DNA from: Streptococcus azizii
GTDB lineage: Bacteria > Bacillota > Bacilli > Lactobacillales > Streptococcaceae
Assembly: GCF_001984715.1 (NCBI RefSeq)
Contig: NZ_MSPR01000019.1
Span: 1 to 37,895, forward strand
Direction of reading: 5' to 3'
Length of the DNA stretch: 37,895 nt
Positions 1 to 8,464 of this stretch are shown piece after piece. Position 1 is the first letter of the stretch. Every line of letters starts with the position of its first letter. The notes below the pieces were generated by a model. The model did not search any database. It was not told the DNA's origin and worked only from the letters and a program-made list of their open reading frames with translations. The translations under genes and the position numbers were made by a program.

Positions 1-2132
1 TCCGCCTTGGTCTTGTCATTCAAGGCTGGGGGATTATAGGGCTTGGTCGCATTCTGACGTGGATTGCGGATAAAGAGGGTGTTGTTTTTGACCAGAAGCA
101 TGTCCTGAATGCGGTTGTCATAGGCAAGCTGGTTGAGGGGAACACCATAATAACTGGCAATCTTTGGAAGGGTGTCATACTGGGTCACCTTGTAAATCAG
201 GAAGGTGTCGCTCTTCTTCTCTCCGCTTGTTTGACTATCTTTCTTACTTTCCGCATTGATAGTATAAATGGCATTCAAATCCGGTTCCGTAAAAGGATGA
301 ATGGTCTGCCAGTTGGATAGTTTGTCTCGGTACTTGGTCGTCCCTGCTTCAAAGGCAGACTCAAAGCCGCTGGTATTGGGATACTTGTAGGAATAGCTCG
401 CAGGAGTATCGCCCTTGTAATCTTTAGATGGCTCGCTCAAATGGTAGGTAACGTTGGCCCCTGGCGTGGTCACGCCATCCGCAAAGACTCCTTGGAATTG
501 GAGCTTGCCTGTCTTGTCGGTCTTGACCATGGTCCTAAGGGCAATGGTGGTATCGCCTAAGGCGTAGTTCATATCCACTGGATCTAGCACTGACCAGTGG
601 ATGGTCAGACTGGGTGCCTTGTCTGGGGTGAAATACTCCTGGGCAATATAGTCTGTGCTAGAGTCAGTGGTATAAAAGCCTGCCCCATTGACATTCTCAT
701 CAATAGCCTTGACAACGAGACCGTAGTTGGGAGAGAGACCCTGAACCCAGTTGGTGACCGCTGTGCGAATATCAAAGGGATGAAAGCCCAGTCCCTGCGG
801 GCGAATGGCCTGTTCCCCGGCAATTTCTTCTTCGAGGGACAGAGAACTCAACCAATCAATGGTATTGATGTCAAAGTCTTGTTTGAGATAGTAGGCACCA
901 AAGGTAGCGGCGGCCGTGCCTTTTCCATCTGAATACTGATACAGGTTCAGGCTGGCGCTGTCTATGCGGGCTTCCTTGGGGATATTGGTAAAATCGTAGT
1001 TGACCTTGAAGTACATCCGACTTTTTCCGATGTCTCGTATCCCGCTCATCCCCATATTCTCGGATTCGATATAGCCCACAAAGCCATAGGCGACACCTTG
1101 ATAGCTGCCGTGGACAGAGCTGGTCACCACATCAAGAATCTGTTCTCGGGGGACGGTCACCGTCGGGTCAATCCGGACAGGGTACTGGCGTTTGGGACTC
1201 GCTAGCCAGTCCTTATCCGCAGTCACTGTCACTTGATAGCGCTCCTTGGTCTTGGTCAAGGCAAGGGTCAAGGCACTACTGGTCTCCCCTGCACTATCTG
1301 CCATCATGGGAGCGGTGAGGACAAAGAGAATGGTGGACTTGCCCTTTTCCCGCACCAATACCTGATTATTTTCTAAGGTGACGTCATAACTTCCTGCATC
1401 AAGACCATAGGTAAAGGCGTTCTTTCCGCCCCACTCCGCTAGGACAATCTCTTCCTTGACCCCATTGGACTGGACCGTATACTGGACATCGGTCTTGCCC
1501 TCCACGTTGTTATATAAAATGGCATTTTCTGCAACAGTTGCCTTGGCATAGGTCTTATCAAGAGGATAGAGGGAAATCTTCTCCTCTTTATGAATGACAT
1601 CAATCGGGGTCGCTTCCTTAACCTCACTCGGCAAGACAACCCCTACAGGAGATTCTTTGGGCAGATAGTAGTGCTTGCCACCTGCATGATAGGAGTAGAG
1701 CGACAGGTCCACCGGGACCTCCACCCCGTCTTGGTCCCGATAGGTCTTAATGTCACTACCAATATAGGTGACAAAATGGGTTTCGTCCACTCGAAAAAGC
1801 TGTTCCTGGCCACTGACCGCAACAGGTTCTCCGTATTGGGCTTTTAAGGCAGCCTCTGCTTCACCTTCTTCCCTCACCACCTTGGGCTGTTGGATGGCAT
1901 CGCCTTCGTCTTTGGGAGCGACGGGCAACTCATTGGTTGCAGGTGATTCAGTATTGGCATTTTCAGAGCCAACCGTCTGCCTGTTTGCCTCTTCCAGTGC
2001 TTCTTGGTAGGCTTCTTCCAGCTGCCCCTGTCGGATAGCCTGCCCAATCTCCTCGGCATAGGCAAGCGGAACTTGGGACACCAAGAGCGTCAACAAGAGC
2101 AAGCTATTGACAAACTTCCTTATCTGTTTCAT
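1..2132 (-). CDS. WapA/RHS-type secreted surface protein, N-terminal part (runs off left edge)
   Basis: The reading frame opens at ATG 2132 and stays open to position 1 without a stop, giving 710 codons; the C-terminus lies outside the window. A good Shine-Dalgarno (AAAGGAGACGAT) precedes the ATG. Residues 1-26 form a signal peptide (MKQIRKF, a Leu-rich core, then AYA before EEIG), so the product is exported. A Gln/Glu-rich linker follows. Residues about 325-510 resemble the DNRLRE domain found at the N-terminus of B. subtilis WapA-like proteins (SRMYFKV, FDIRTAVTNWVQG). Residues about 640-690 look like a LysM module (YKVTQYDTLPKIASYYGVP). Such N-termini usually carry long RHS/YD repeats and a variable C-terminal toxin. 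That part is inferred, since it is not visible here. A different large adhesin is the main alternative. Confidence 0.75.
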   Translation of the reverse strand, partial: MKQIRKFVNSLLLLTLLVSQVPLAYAEEIGQAIRQGQLEEAYQEALEEANRQTVGSENANTESPATNELPVAPKDEGDAIQQPKVVREEGEAEAALKAQYGEPVAVSGQEQLFRVDETHFVTYIGSDIKTYRDQDGVEVPVDLSLYSYHAGGKHYYLPKESPVGVVLPSEVKEATPIDVIHKEEKISLYPLDKTYAKATVAENAILYNNVEGKTDVQYTVQSNGVKEEIVLAEWGGKNAFTYGLDAGSYDVTLENNQVLVREKGKSTILFVLTAPMMADSAGETSSALTLALTKTKERYQVTVTADKDWLASPKRQYPVRIDPTVTVPREQILDVVTSSVHGSYQGVAYGFVGYIESENMGMSGIRDIGKSRMYFKVNYDFTNIPKEARIDSASLNLYQYSDGKGTAAATFGAYYLKQDFDINTIDWLSSLSLEEEIAGEQAIRPQGLGFHPFDIRTAVTNWVQGLSPNYGLVVKAIDENVNGAGFYTTDSSTDYIAQEYFTPDKAPSLTIHWSVLDPVDMNYALGDTTIALRTMVKTDKTGKLQFQGVFADGVTTPGANVTYHLSEPSKDYKGDTPASYSYKYPNTSGFESAFEAGTTKYRDKLSNWQTIHPFTEPDLNAIYTINAESKKDSQTSGEKKSDTFLIYKVTQYDTLPKIASYYGVPLNQLAYDNRIQDMLLVKNNTLFIRNPRQNATKPYNPPALNDKTKA

Positions 2133-2202
2133 ATCGTCTCCTTTGATAAAACCATTGGACTAGCCCATTTACTGGAGGAAAGTCCCTTCTTTTTCACCAA
2201 CT

Positions 2203-2231
2203 ATTATAGCAAAAAGGCAGCCTCATGTAAA
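2203..2231 (-). promoter_or_regulatory. Sigma-A promoter of the WapA/RHS-like gene
   Basis: On the minus strand a TTTACA -35 (2226-2231) and a perfect TATAAT -10 (2203-2208) are separated by 17 bases. They lie about 70 bases upstream of the start at 2132. This is a sequence call only. Confidence 0.7.
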
Positions 2232-2439
2232 TAGGCTACTTCTCTTTTTGAAGCACAAAAATAGAACACTCATCGAATGTAGAAGCAAGAAAAATACCTT
2301 GGATGATTCCAAGATATTCGTACCTACTGTGGAAACCCGAGACAAGAAATAGATAAGCAAGGATAAATACCCCTAGCTTCAAAGGTATACCATAGCTTTG
2401 AAGCTGGCAAACTCTCAGTCTGTGCCTTTCAAACAAGAT

Positions 2440-2551
2440 GAAGGATTAAGAAAAGTCAGGGCTTTTCTTATTTCCAGCTGGAAATAGTTCTCGACTATTT
2501 CAACTACCTTCGACCTCCTTTCCTAGTCTACTTTTGATTGTTATTGAGTAT
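2440..2551. repeat. RUP-like intergenic repeat, one recognisable end, abutting the MATE gene stop
   Basis: The right boundary reads, on the minus strand, ATACTCAATA then ATCAAAAGTAGACTAGGAAA, the same terminal sequence as the elements at 22144-22296 and 34405-34527. Inside it are a TTTCCAGCTGGAAA palindrome (about 2471-2484) and an AGAAAAG/CTTTTCT hairpin that may help end MATE transcription. No matching second terminus was found, so the left limit is approximate. Terminal ATACTC sequence at a TA dinucleotide is typical of pneumococcal RUP elements, thought to be moved in trans by an IS630-type transposase. The rest of the gap 2133-2439 holds the promoter at 2203-2231 and no gene that I can support. 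Confidence 0.55.
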
Positions 2552-2553
2552 TA

Positions 2554-3897
2554 TTATTCCACTACTCTCTGTCTAACCCTCTTCAAGCGTAGATTTAGAG
2601 ACAGGCCACAGGCAAAGATTCCAACAACAAGACCAATCCAATAAGAAAAGGGGCCTAGTGAGGTTCTACTATCTAGAAAAAAAGCGATGGGAAAGGTCAA
2701 ACTCCAATATGAAACAAGACCAATAATAAGGGGCATTGTCGTATCCTTATATCCCCGTAAAATACCTTGTATAGGTGCTGTAAAAGCATCCGCTAGCTGG
2801 AAAAAGAGAGCATAGGTCAGAAACTGGGAAGTTAACTGAATAAAGCCTGCATCATGCCCGTAAAGACTTGCGACCACTGGACGGAAGAAATAAAGAAAGG
2901 ATAAGTTCACAGAGGCAAATGCCATGGCAACCATACATCCCAAACGACTGTACTCCTTCACATCTTGATGACGACCAGCTCCTATTTCATAAGAAACGAT
3001 AATTGACAGAGCTGCCGAGATGCTCAAAGGAAAGGCATAGAGCAGGGTTGCAAAATTCATTGCAGCCTGATGGGAGGCGATTACTTGAGAGGAGAATTTG
3101 GACATATAGAGTCCTACAACTGCAAAAATAGCTACCTCCGCAAAAATTTGAAGGCCGATAGGCAGGCCCAAGCGCAAATCTTCCTTCATCAGTGAAGGAG
3201 CAAACGAACTTTGTTTCCAAGGCTGATAGCTTTTTATCTTAGGATGTCGATACATAACCCATATCACAACCCCTAAAATTGCCCAGTAAGTCAGAGCAGT
3301 TCCCATACCAGCTCCTGCTCCTCCCAGTTTTGGCAATCCCCATTTTCCATAAATTAAGAGATAGTTAAAAAAGGAATTAAAAGGTACAACCAAGAGCATC
3401 AAGTACATGGACACCCTCGTCAATCCTAAGGAATCAAAGAAGGAACGAAAAACACTGAACAATAGGAAGGGTAAAATGCCAATCGAAATGTAGACTAGAT
3501 ACTGTCTGGCTACTTGAAAAACAGTTCTTTCAAGGTGTAACAGTCGCAAAATTGGTACTGCTCCCAAAAAGACAAGGAGAAATAGAATAATGGATAAAGC
3601 GATTGCTAGGTAAATAAAATGATGCAGTTCTTGTCGAATCCGTCCCTGATCTCCCCGTCCCAAATGGTGACCAATAATTGGAACAAGAGCTGATACGATA
3701 CCGGTCAAGAGAGCAAAAAATGGATTCCATAAACTGGTTGCCATCGAGACACCTGCTAAATCCACCGTGCCATATTGTCCTGTCATCATAGTGTCAATGA
3801 AACTGGCTGAAAAATTTGCAAACTGATAGACCAAAAGGGGAATAAAAATTTTTAAAAATAAGGAAACTTTTTCCTTCCATGTGGATGCTTGATACAT
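2554..3897 (-). CDS. MATE family multidrug efflux transporter (PdrM/NorM-like)
   Basis: This 447-residue integral membrane protein has the twelve-helix layout of the MATE (multi antimicrobial extrusion) family, which exports drugs or metabolites using Na+ or H+ gradients. Family-like stretches include TMMTGQYGTVDLAGVSMA in helices 1-2, VSALVPIIGHHLGRG, and the repeated half FSSQVIASHQAAMNFATLLYAFP. The sequence strongly resembles the pneumococcal MATE pump PdrM from memory. Length is normal for the family. It is a single-gene unit with its own promoter (3952-3980), and its stop codon touches a RUP-like repeat end. Substrates cannot be read from sequence; toxic dyes and fluoroquinolones are typical for relatives. 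Confidence 0.9.
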   Translation of the reverse strand: MYQASTWKEKVSLFLKIFIPLLVYQFANFSASFIDTMMTGQYGTVDLAGVSMATSLWNPFFALLTGIVSALVPIIGHHLGRGDQGRIRQELHHFIYLAIALSIILFLLVFLGAVPILRLLHLERTVFQVARQYLVYISIGILPFLLFSVFRSFFDSLGLTRVSMYLMLLVVPFNSFFNYLLIYGKWGLPKLGGAGAGMGTALTYWAILGVVIWVMYRHPKIKSYQPWKQSSFAPSLMKEDLRLGLPIGLQIFAEVAIFAVVGLYMSKFSSQVIASHQAAMNFATLLYAFPLSISAALSIIVSYEIGAGRHQDVKEYSRLGCMVAMAFASVNLSFLYFFRPVVASLYGHDAGFIQLTSQFLTYALFFQLADAFTAPIQGILRGYKDTTMPLIIGLVSYWSLTFPIAFFLDSRTSLGPFSYWIGLVVGIFACGLSLNLRLKRVRQRVVE

Positions 3898-3951
3898 GAT
3901 AACTCCTGTTTTCTAACCCAGATTCTTACCCATGAGGTGGGCTGCCCCTTC

Positions 3952-3980
3952 ATTTTAAGAAAGAAAGTGCAAAATGTCAA
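3952..3980 (-). promoter_or_regulatory. Sigma-A promoter of the MATE gene
   Basis: TTGACA (3975-3980), a 17-base spacer and TAAAAT (3952-3957) read on the minus strand, about 55 bases before the ATG at 3897. The leader contains a small CCCACCTCATGGG hairpin. Confidence 0.75.
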
Positions 3981-4101
3981 CACCAAATACAAAAACTGGC
4001 TACCAGGATTGCGAAAGCTAACTTGTAAGCAAAACATTTACTATAAAAACAATGGCAAACTAGAGAATTTTATCCTCCTCCCTAAAATCAGAAGCCATTC
4101 A

Positions 4102-4138
4102 TAAAAAATAACCTACTAGATCACTAATCCTGTAGGTT
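4102..4138 (-). terminator. Rho-independent terminator of guaC
   Basis: On the minus strand AACCTAC pairs with GTAGGTT (4110-4138) and is followed by ATTTTTT. It lies 12 bases past the guaC stop. The opposite strand has a weaker T tract. Confidence 0.75.
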
Positions 4139-4149
4139 GTTTTCTGAGT

Positions 4150-5133
4150 TTAATGGGCATCGCCATTCCAAATAGAGTTTTTTACAATAACATAGTCCAC
4201 ATGCTTCAAGCTCGAAAGATCTTTACCACCTGCATAAGAAATTGAGCTTTGTAGATCCTGCTCCATTTCAATCAAGGTATCTTTCAAATGACCTTTAGCT
4301 GGCAGAAGGATTTTCTTTCCTTCAACATTTTTGTAAGCCCCTTTTTGATATTCGGATGCAGAGCCATAATATTCCTTGAAGTGCTCTCCATCCACTTCAA
4401 CCGTTTTTCCTGGGCTTTCAATGTGACCCGCAAAGAGTGAGCCAATCATCACCATGCTTGCTCCAAAACGAATGGACTTAGCAATATCGCCATGGGTACG
4501 AATGCCTCCGTCTGCAATAATCGGTTTCCGTGCAGCCTTAGCACACCAGCGTAGAGCTGCTAACTGCCAACCACCAGTTCCAAAGCCTGTTTTGACCTTT
4601 GTGATGCAGACCTTACCTGGTCCAATACCCACCTTTGTCGCATCTGCTCCTGCATTTTCTAACTCTCGTACAGCTTCTGGTGTCCCGACATTCCCTGCGA
4701 TAACAAAGGTTTCTGGCAATTCTTTCTTGATATGCTGAATCATCTGAATCACACTGTCTGCATGACCATGAGCAATATCGATTGTGATATATTCAGGAGC
4801 GTCTGCTTTCAACTGATGGATAAAATCATATTCATAGTCCTTTACTCCAACTGAGATAGAGGCAATCAATCCCTGCTCGTGCATGCGCTTAATAAAAGGA
4901 ATTCGACCTGCTTCGTCAAAGCGATGCATGATATAGAAATAACCATCTTTGGCCAACTGCTCTGCTACATTCTCATCAATAATAGTTTGCATGTTAGCAG
5001 GCACAACAGGCAATCTAAAAGTATGGTTACCCAAGATCACTTGAGTAGCTGCCTCTGCGCGACTCTTGATGATACATTTATTGGGAATCAACTGGATGTC
5101 TTCATAGTCAAAAATAGGGAATTCATTTAGCAT
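4150..5133 (-). CDS. guaC: GMP reductase
   Basis: GuaC reduces GMP to IMP with NADPH, releasing ammonia, and so returns guanine nucleotides to the common purine pool in the cytoplasm. The 327-residue length matches the Gram-positive type. The protein is an IMPDH/GMPR TIM barrel without CBS domains. The loop [11 protein letters not shown] carries the catalytic Cys at about residue 176, followed by [35 protein letters not shown] and [19 protein letters not shown] form the phosphate-binding part. The start [17 protein letters not shown] is typical of streptococcal GuaC and has an AAGGAG site. It is monocistronic, with a near-consensus promoter at 5208-5236 and a terminator at 4102-4138. I saw no purine riboswitch. 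Confidence 0.96.
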   Translation of the reverse strand: MLNEFPIFDYEDIQLIPNKCIIKSRAEAATQVILGNHTFRLPVVPANMQTIIDENVAEQLAKDGYFYIMHRFDEAGRIPFIKRMHEQGLIASISVGVKDYEYDFIHQLKADAPEYITIDIAHGHADSVIQMIQHIKKELPETFVIAGNVGTPEAVRELENAGADATKVGIGPGKVCITKVKTGFGTGGWQLAALRWCAKAARKPIIADGGIRTHGDIAKSIRFGASMVMIGSLFAGHIESPGKTVEVDGEHFKEYYGSASEYQKGAYKNVEGKKILLPAKGHLKDTLIEMEQDLQSSISYAGGKDLSSLKHVDYVIVKNSIWNGDAH

Positions 5134-5207
5134 TTCAGCTCTCCTTAAAAATAATGACCTACCTATGCTCTTGCATCGCTACGCTACTCCTAGCGCTTCC
5201 TTTACCC

Positions 5208-5236
5208 AGTATACAGAAACGTTTGTATTTTGTCAA
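5208..5236 (-). promoter_or_regulatory. Strong sigma-A promoter of guaC
   Basis: Consensus TTGACA (5231-5236), exactly 17 bases, then TATACT (5208-5213) on the minus strand. The transcript would have a leader of about 68 bases containing a CGCTA-GGAG-TAGCG hairpin whose role is unknown. Confidence 0.85.
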
Positions 5237-5443
5237 TTTAAAAACCATCTCATTTTTTAATATTCGTCATTTTGCAAATCATTTATATACAAAAACTATT
5301 TTTGTTCGTTTTTAATCTATCAGTCAAACAAACTATAATCTGACGGCTGCAAATAAAGTCTACCTTTAAGAAAGGGCATTCCCCGTCTTACTGAAGTTGA
5401 CTAACATCATTGACGCATACCCAACCATCATCTCCATAAAGAA
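5237..5443. other. Gap between nth stop and guaC promoter, no gene seen
   Basis: Together with the guaC leader this makes a 310-base gap. The part near nth contains an imperfect hairpin (GGG-AATG-CCC near 5376) that could be a weak nth terminator. Short open stretches here (under 25 codons) have no supporting start or family resemblance. Confidence 0.4.
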
Positions 5444-6067
5444 TCAGTCAAATTCGTAGAGTTGAGGATAATTAGCACACTCTGGATTCTTGGGATGGCA
5501 GACTTCACGTCCGAAATAAATCATAGCCTGATGGGCCTTGAGCCACAATTCTGGAGGTAGCACATCCATCACCCGTTTTTCTGTTTCAAGTGGTGTTGCT
5601 GATTTTTTTACAATGTCGTGATGCTTACAGATTCGACCGACATGGGTATCTACTGCAAAGGCTGGGATACCGAAGCCTACGCTCATCACTACATTGGCTG
5701 TCTTACGCCCCACCCCTGACAGAGCTTCCAATTCCTCTCTAGTATGTGGTACCACACCACCATGGCGATTGAGCAGTTGCTGGGCACACTCTTTGAGGAA
5801 CTTGGCCTTATTGCGATACAGGCCTAGTCTTGAAATATAGGTCGCAATCTCAGACTCACTAGCTGCTGCCATCTTCTCTGGGGTCGGCAGTGCCTCAAAG
5901 AGGGCGGGGGTCACCTTATTAACCGCCGCATCTGTCGTTTGTGCAGACAGCATAACTGCTACTAATAATTCAAAATGATTACGAAAATCCAGACTAGGCT
6001 GAGCATCGGGGTAGAGGGCAATAATTCCTTCAATCACTTTTCGCGCGCGTTTTTTTGATAAGACCAT
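5444..6067 (-). CDS. nth: Endonuclease III-type DNA glycosylase lacking two Fe-S cysteines
   Basis: Nth removes oxidised pyrimidines from DNA and nicks the abasic site in base excision repair. This 207-residue protein has the helix-hairpin-helix LSGVGRKTANVV with catalytic Lys122 and the catalytic Asp140 in FAVDTHVGRI. In the E. coli enzyme a [4Fe-4S] cluster is held by C-x6-C-x2-C-x5-C at the C-terminus. Here only the first two cysteines remain (C190 and C197); the other two positions are Tyr200 and Phe206, and the protein ends soon after. From memory other streptococcal Nth proteins look similar, so this is probably a lineage trait, not damage. The start at 6067 has a modest GTGAGAG ribosome site. 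An ATAGTC-ended repeat lies just upstream. Confidence 0.93.
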   Translation of the reverse strand: MVLSKKRARKVIEGIIALYPDAQPSLDFRNHFELLVAVMLSAQTTDAAVNKVTPALFEALPTPEKMAAASESEIATYISRLGLYRNKAKFLKECAQQLLNRHGGVVPHTREELEALSGVGRKTANVVMSVGFGIPAFAVDTHVGRICKHHDIVKKSATPLETEKRVMDVLPPELWLKAHQAMIYFGREVCHPKNPECANYPQLYEFD

Positions 6068-6094
6068 ATACTCTCACTTCTTTTTCTATTTTTT

Positions 6095-6479
6095 ATAGTC
6101 TTTTAGTTTGCTTTTAGTACTTGCTCCACTAGTCTGGGAGATTGAAACAGTTCGGTGAACTGTTTCAACTGGTCACCTAGAAATCAGAGAGTGACCTCAG
6201 CAGTTCGGGGAACTGTTTCAGCTGGTCACCCAAAAACTAGAAAGTGACCACAGAAGTTCGGTGAACTGTTTCAGCCTGAGCCTATAAATCCGAGAGCAAA
6301 GTAGGCAAGGTTGGAAATAGGGAAACGGAGTTTCTAACGACCACTTTTTTAATGAAAGGTGGTAGGCTGAAAACCTCCACTGGAGCTTTTCACTCGTCAA
6401 AGTAATAAAAGAGACGCAGCTGTTTCAGATTTAGTCAATTACAGCTGTGGCTACCTTTAGGTATAAACTAAACGACTAT
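6095..6479. repeat. Intergenic repeat element with ATAGTC...GACTAT inverted ends
   Basis: The element opens with ATAGTCTTTTAGTTTG and closes with AAACTAAACGACTAT, an imperfect terminal inverted repeat shared with the 108-bp element at 25950-26057. Its 385 bp hold three copies of a CAGTTC/GAACTG hairpin module, two GGTCACC/GTGACC hairpins, and a CTCCACTGGAG module near 6373. It encodes no protein that I can support. It separates nth from its likely promoter near 6490. Its size and nested modules suggest repeated insertion of smaller elements. Confidence 0.6.
6144..6267. repeat. Three tandem copies of a paired-hairpin module
   Basis: Copy 1 (6144-6196) has arms GAAACAGTTC and GAACTGTTTC around GGT, then GGTCACC paired with GTGACC. 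Copy 2 (6201-6249) repeats both hairpins with loop GGG. Copy 3 (6255-6267) keeps only the core AGTTC/GAACT. Further copies are at 6602-6654 and 13287-13339. The base changes that keep pairing suggest that structure is conserved. Confidence 0.7.
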
Positions 6480-6488
6480 ACTATCTCC

Positions 6489-6511
6489 TATTATAGCACA
6501 GGGCTATAATA
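6489..6511. promoter_or_regulatory. Palindromic promoter-like sequence, probably the nth promoter
   Basis: TATTATAGC and GCTATAATA form a 9-bp inverted repeat. On the minus strand it gives an extended -10 (TGC then TATAAT, 6490-6495) directed toward nth, with no clear -35. The ATAGTC element (6095-6479) now lies between it and nth. Confidence 0.4.
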
Positions 6512-6525
6512 AAGGAAAAAAAGTG

Positions 6526-6784
6526 ATACTCAATGAAATATGAGCAACTCGTATCAATCCCTCCCGTAAACAATTCGGGGAGTGACCTAATCCAGTGGAT
6601 TGCAACAGTTCAGCGAACTGTTGCAACTGGTCACCCAGAAACAAGAAGGTGACCATTGAAGTCCGAGCCAAGAAATAGGAAAGCGAGGTTAGGGGTATCA
6701 GAATCATCTGCCCCCAAAATTCCCTATTTTTACTTTGCTCTTGACGTCCTCATATCTTACGTGAACACTCCAGTCGCCTATCTT
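6526..6784. repeat. Downstream region of pnpS with RUP-like end and paired-hairpin module
   Basis: An ATACTCAATGAAAT terminus at 6526 resembles RUP ends. The module at 6602-6654 has arms GCAACAGTTC and GAACTGTTGC, in which the variant base pair is compensated on both sides, followed by GGTCACC/GGTGACC. The rest, up to the pnpS stop at 6785, shows no gene. The whole non-coding stretch 6068-6784 is repeat derived. Confidence 0.5.
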
Positions 6785-8464
6785 TCATTCGCTTTTTTCA
6801 CACACTCCTGTCCTAGGAAAGGTGACCGTCATGGTGGTTCCCTGCTCTAACTGACTCTCCACATCAATGGTTGCACCATGAACCTGTAGAGCATACTTGA
6901 CAATGGATAAGCCTAAACCTGTCCCTCCCACCTGTTTCGATCGGCTTTTGTCTGCCCGATAAAAGCGTTCAAAGATTCGATCCTTATCAGCATCAGCAAT
7001 CCCCAGCCCTGTATCTGTCACTTGAAGGACAAGTCTGTCTTGATATTGGGACAATTCAACCGTCATGCTTCCATTTTCTTTGTTGTATTTAATCGCATTA
7101 TCACAGAGATTGTAAATAATCGACTGCAAGAGAGTTGGATTTCCTCTATAGTAAATAGTTTCAGCTACCAAGGTTAGAGAAAGATTTTTCTGCTTCATTT
7201 TTTCGTTCAGCCCTACCAGTACCTGTTCGATCAGCTGGGTCACATCTACCACTTCTTTATGGATTTTCCCTCCCTCATCTAACTGGGCTAGTTGTAAAAT
7301 ATCCTCCACTAATTGAATCATCCGCTTACTCTCTTGATAGATTTTAGTAGAAAATAATTGAACATCTCTCGGAGAGGTCATACCTGATTGAAGCATTTCG
7401 GAATAGCCAAACAAAATATGCAAAGGGGTCCGCAATTCATGAGAAACCGTTGCGGTAAATTCTCTTCTAAGTTTATCGAGGTAGTGTTGCTCTGTCACAT
7501 CAAAAAAGAGAATAACGGCACCTGTCTGCTCTGCCTCCGCCCAAATAGGACGAATGAGAACCTTATTATGCCTATCTCCAAATTCAAAAATCCTCTCTGC
7601 CTTTTGACCAGCGAGTCCTTCTTCTAGTAATTCTTTAAGCCCTATGTGGCGAGAAAAGGCCGGAACAACTTGACCAATATTCAATCTTTCTAACTCCAAG
7701 AGCTGTCCCGCTGCACTATTGTAGGAAACCAAGCGTCCCTTTTTATCGACAATAACCATCCCCTCTTTCATCTTTGAAATAATCGTATCAAATTCTTCTC
7801 TCTTTTGTTGGAGTAAAATTTCTTTTTCTGCCAGTTGTGTCTGGTGTTCCTCCAGGCGTTTTAGCAAAGGAGAAAGTTCAACATACACATCATTTTCAAA
7901 TGGTTTTTCAAGATTTAGTTTTTCGAGCGGTTCCAATAGTTTTTGTGAAACTCTTTTAGCAATAAGCAGAGAAACCAAGCCAGATAGAAGGAACAATAGA
8001 CCTAGCCAAGGGGTCAACTGCCCTAGCAATACCCAGATTGTCTCTTGAGACAAGGATAGGCGAAGTACCGATCCATCTGCTAGTCGTTGAGCCGAGTAGA
8101 GCAAGCGCTTGGTAAGCGTATCGGACTGTCGAATACTTTGCCCATTTCCTAAGTCCAGAGCTTCTCTTACCTCCTCCCGATCCGCATGATTGTCTAGCTC
8201 TTTTACCGCTTTTTCCGAATCATAAAGAACGGCACCATCAGGAGCAATCCAGGTTACTCGTAGTTCCTTATTATCCACTTCCCTTAGATAATGAAAGCCC
8301 TCTCGCTCGACCGCCTGAGCCATCAGGCTAGTCTGGGTGCCTAATTGCGCTATCTGTAAGTCGGAAAAATAGTGGAATAGATACCCTAAGGTAAGAAGAA
8401 AGGTTCCAAGCAGTATCCCCATCGTTGAAAGGAAGATGGCACGAAAGATTTTCTTAGTCATCAC
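6785..8464 (-). CDS. pnpS: Phosphate-regulon sensor histidine kinase (PhoR/PnpS/WalK-like)
   Basis: This 559-residue membrane kinase should phosphorylate the response regulator encoded just upstream. It has an N-terminal membrane segment (about 8-32), an extracellular part of about 110 residues, a second membrane segment (about 147-168), a HAMP-like linker, a PAS domain (about 225-330), then HisKA and HATPase_c domains. The phosphoacceptor is His342 in ATVSHELRTPLH. The ATP-binding boxes are visible: NLCDNAIKYN, DTGLGIADADKDRIFERF and GGTGLGLSIVK. Its start overlaps the pnpR end by 11 bases, implying translational coupling. The position after pst-phoU is as in the pneumococcal pnpRS-pst locus, though gene order differs. 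Ligand control through PhoU and the Pst transporter is family knowledge. Confidence 0.9.
   Translation of the reverse strand: MMTKKIFRAIFLSTMGILLGTFLLTLGYLFHYFSDLQIAQLGTQTSLMAQAVEREGFHYLREVDNKELRVTWIAPDGAVLYDSEKAVKELDNHADREEVREALDLGNGQSIRQSDTLTKRLLYSAQRLADGSVLRLSLSQETIWVLLGQLTPWLGLLFLLSGLVSLLIAKRVSQKLLEPLEKLNLEKPFENDVYVELSPLLKRLEEHQTQLAEKEILLQQKREEFDTIISKMKEGMVIVDKKGRLVSYNSAAGQLLELERLNIGQVVPAFSRHIGLKELLEEGLAGQKAERIFEFGDRHNKVLIRPIWAEAEQTGAVILFFDVTEQHYLDKLRREFTATVSHELRTPLHILFGYSEMLQSGMTSPRDVQLFSTKIYQESKRMIQLVEDILQLAQLDEGGKIHKEVVDVTQLIEQVLVGLNEKMKQKNLSLTLVAETIYYRGNPTLLQSIIYNLCDNAIKYNKENGSMTVELSQYQDRLVLQVTDTGLGIADADKDRIFERFYRADKSRSKQVGGTGLGLSIVKYALQVHGATIDVESQLEQGTTMTVTFPRTGVCEKSE

Noticed and set aside
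597..932. 111-codon plus-strand frame opposite the RHS-like gene
   Set aside because: It is a shadow of the open minus-strand frame, which has a signal peptide and recognisable domains.
2236..2436. 66-codon minus-strand frame between the RHS-like and MATE genes
   Set aside because: No ribosome site, no family resemblance, and it overlaps repeat-derived sequence.
5259..5267. AATATTCGT, a possible PurBox for guaC
   Set aside because: It differs from the CCGAAC core at two positions, and the distance to the promoter does not fit well.
6144..6267. Possible CRISPR array
   Set aside because: Repeats are palindromic with short, related spacers and no cas genes; they are hairpin modules.
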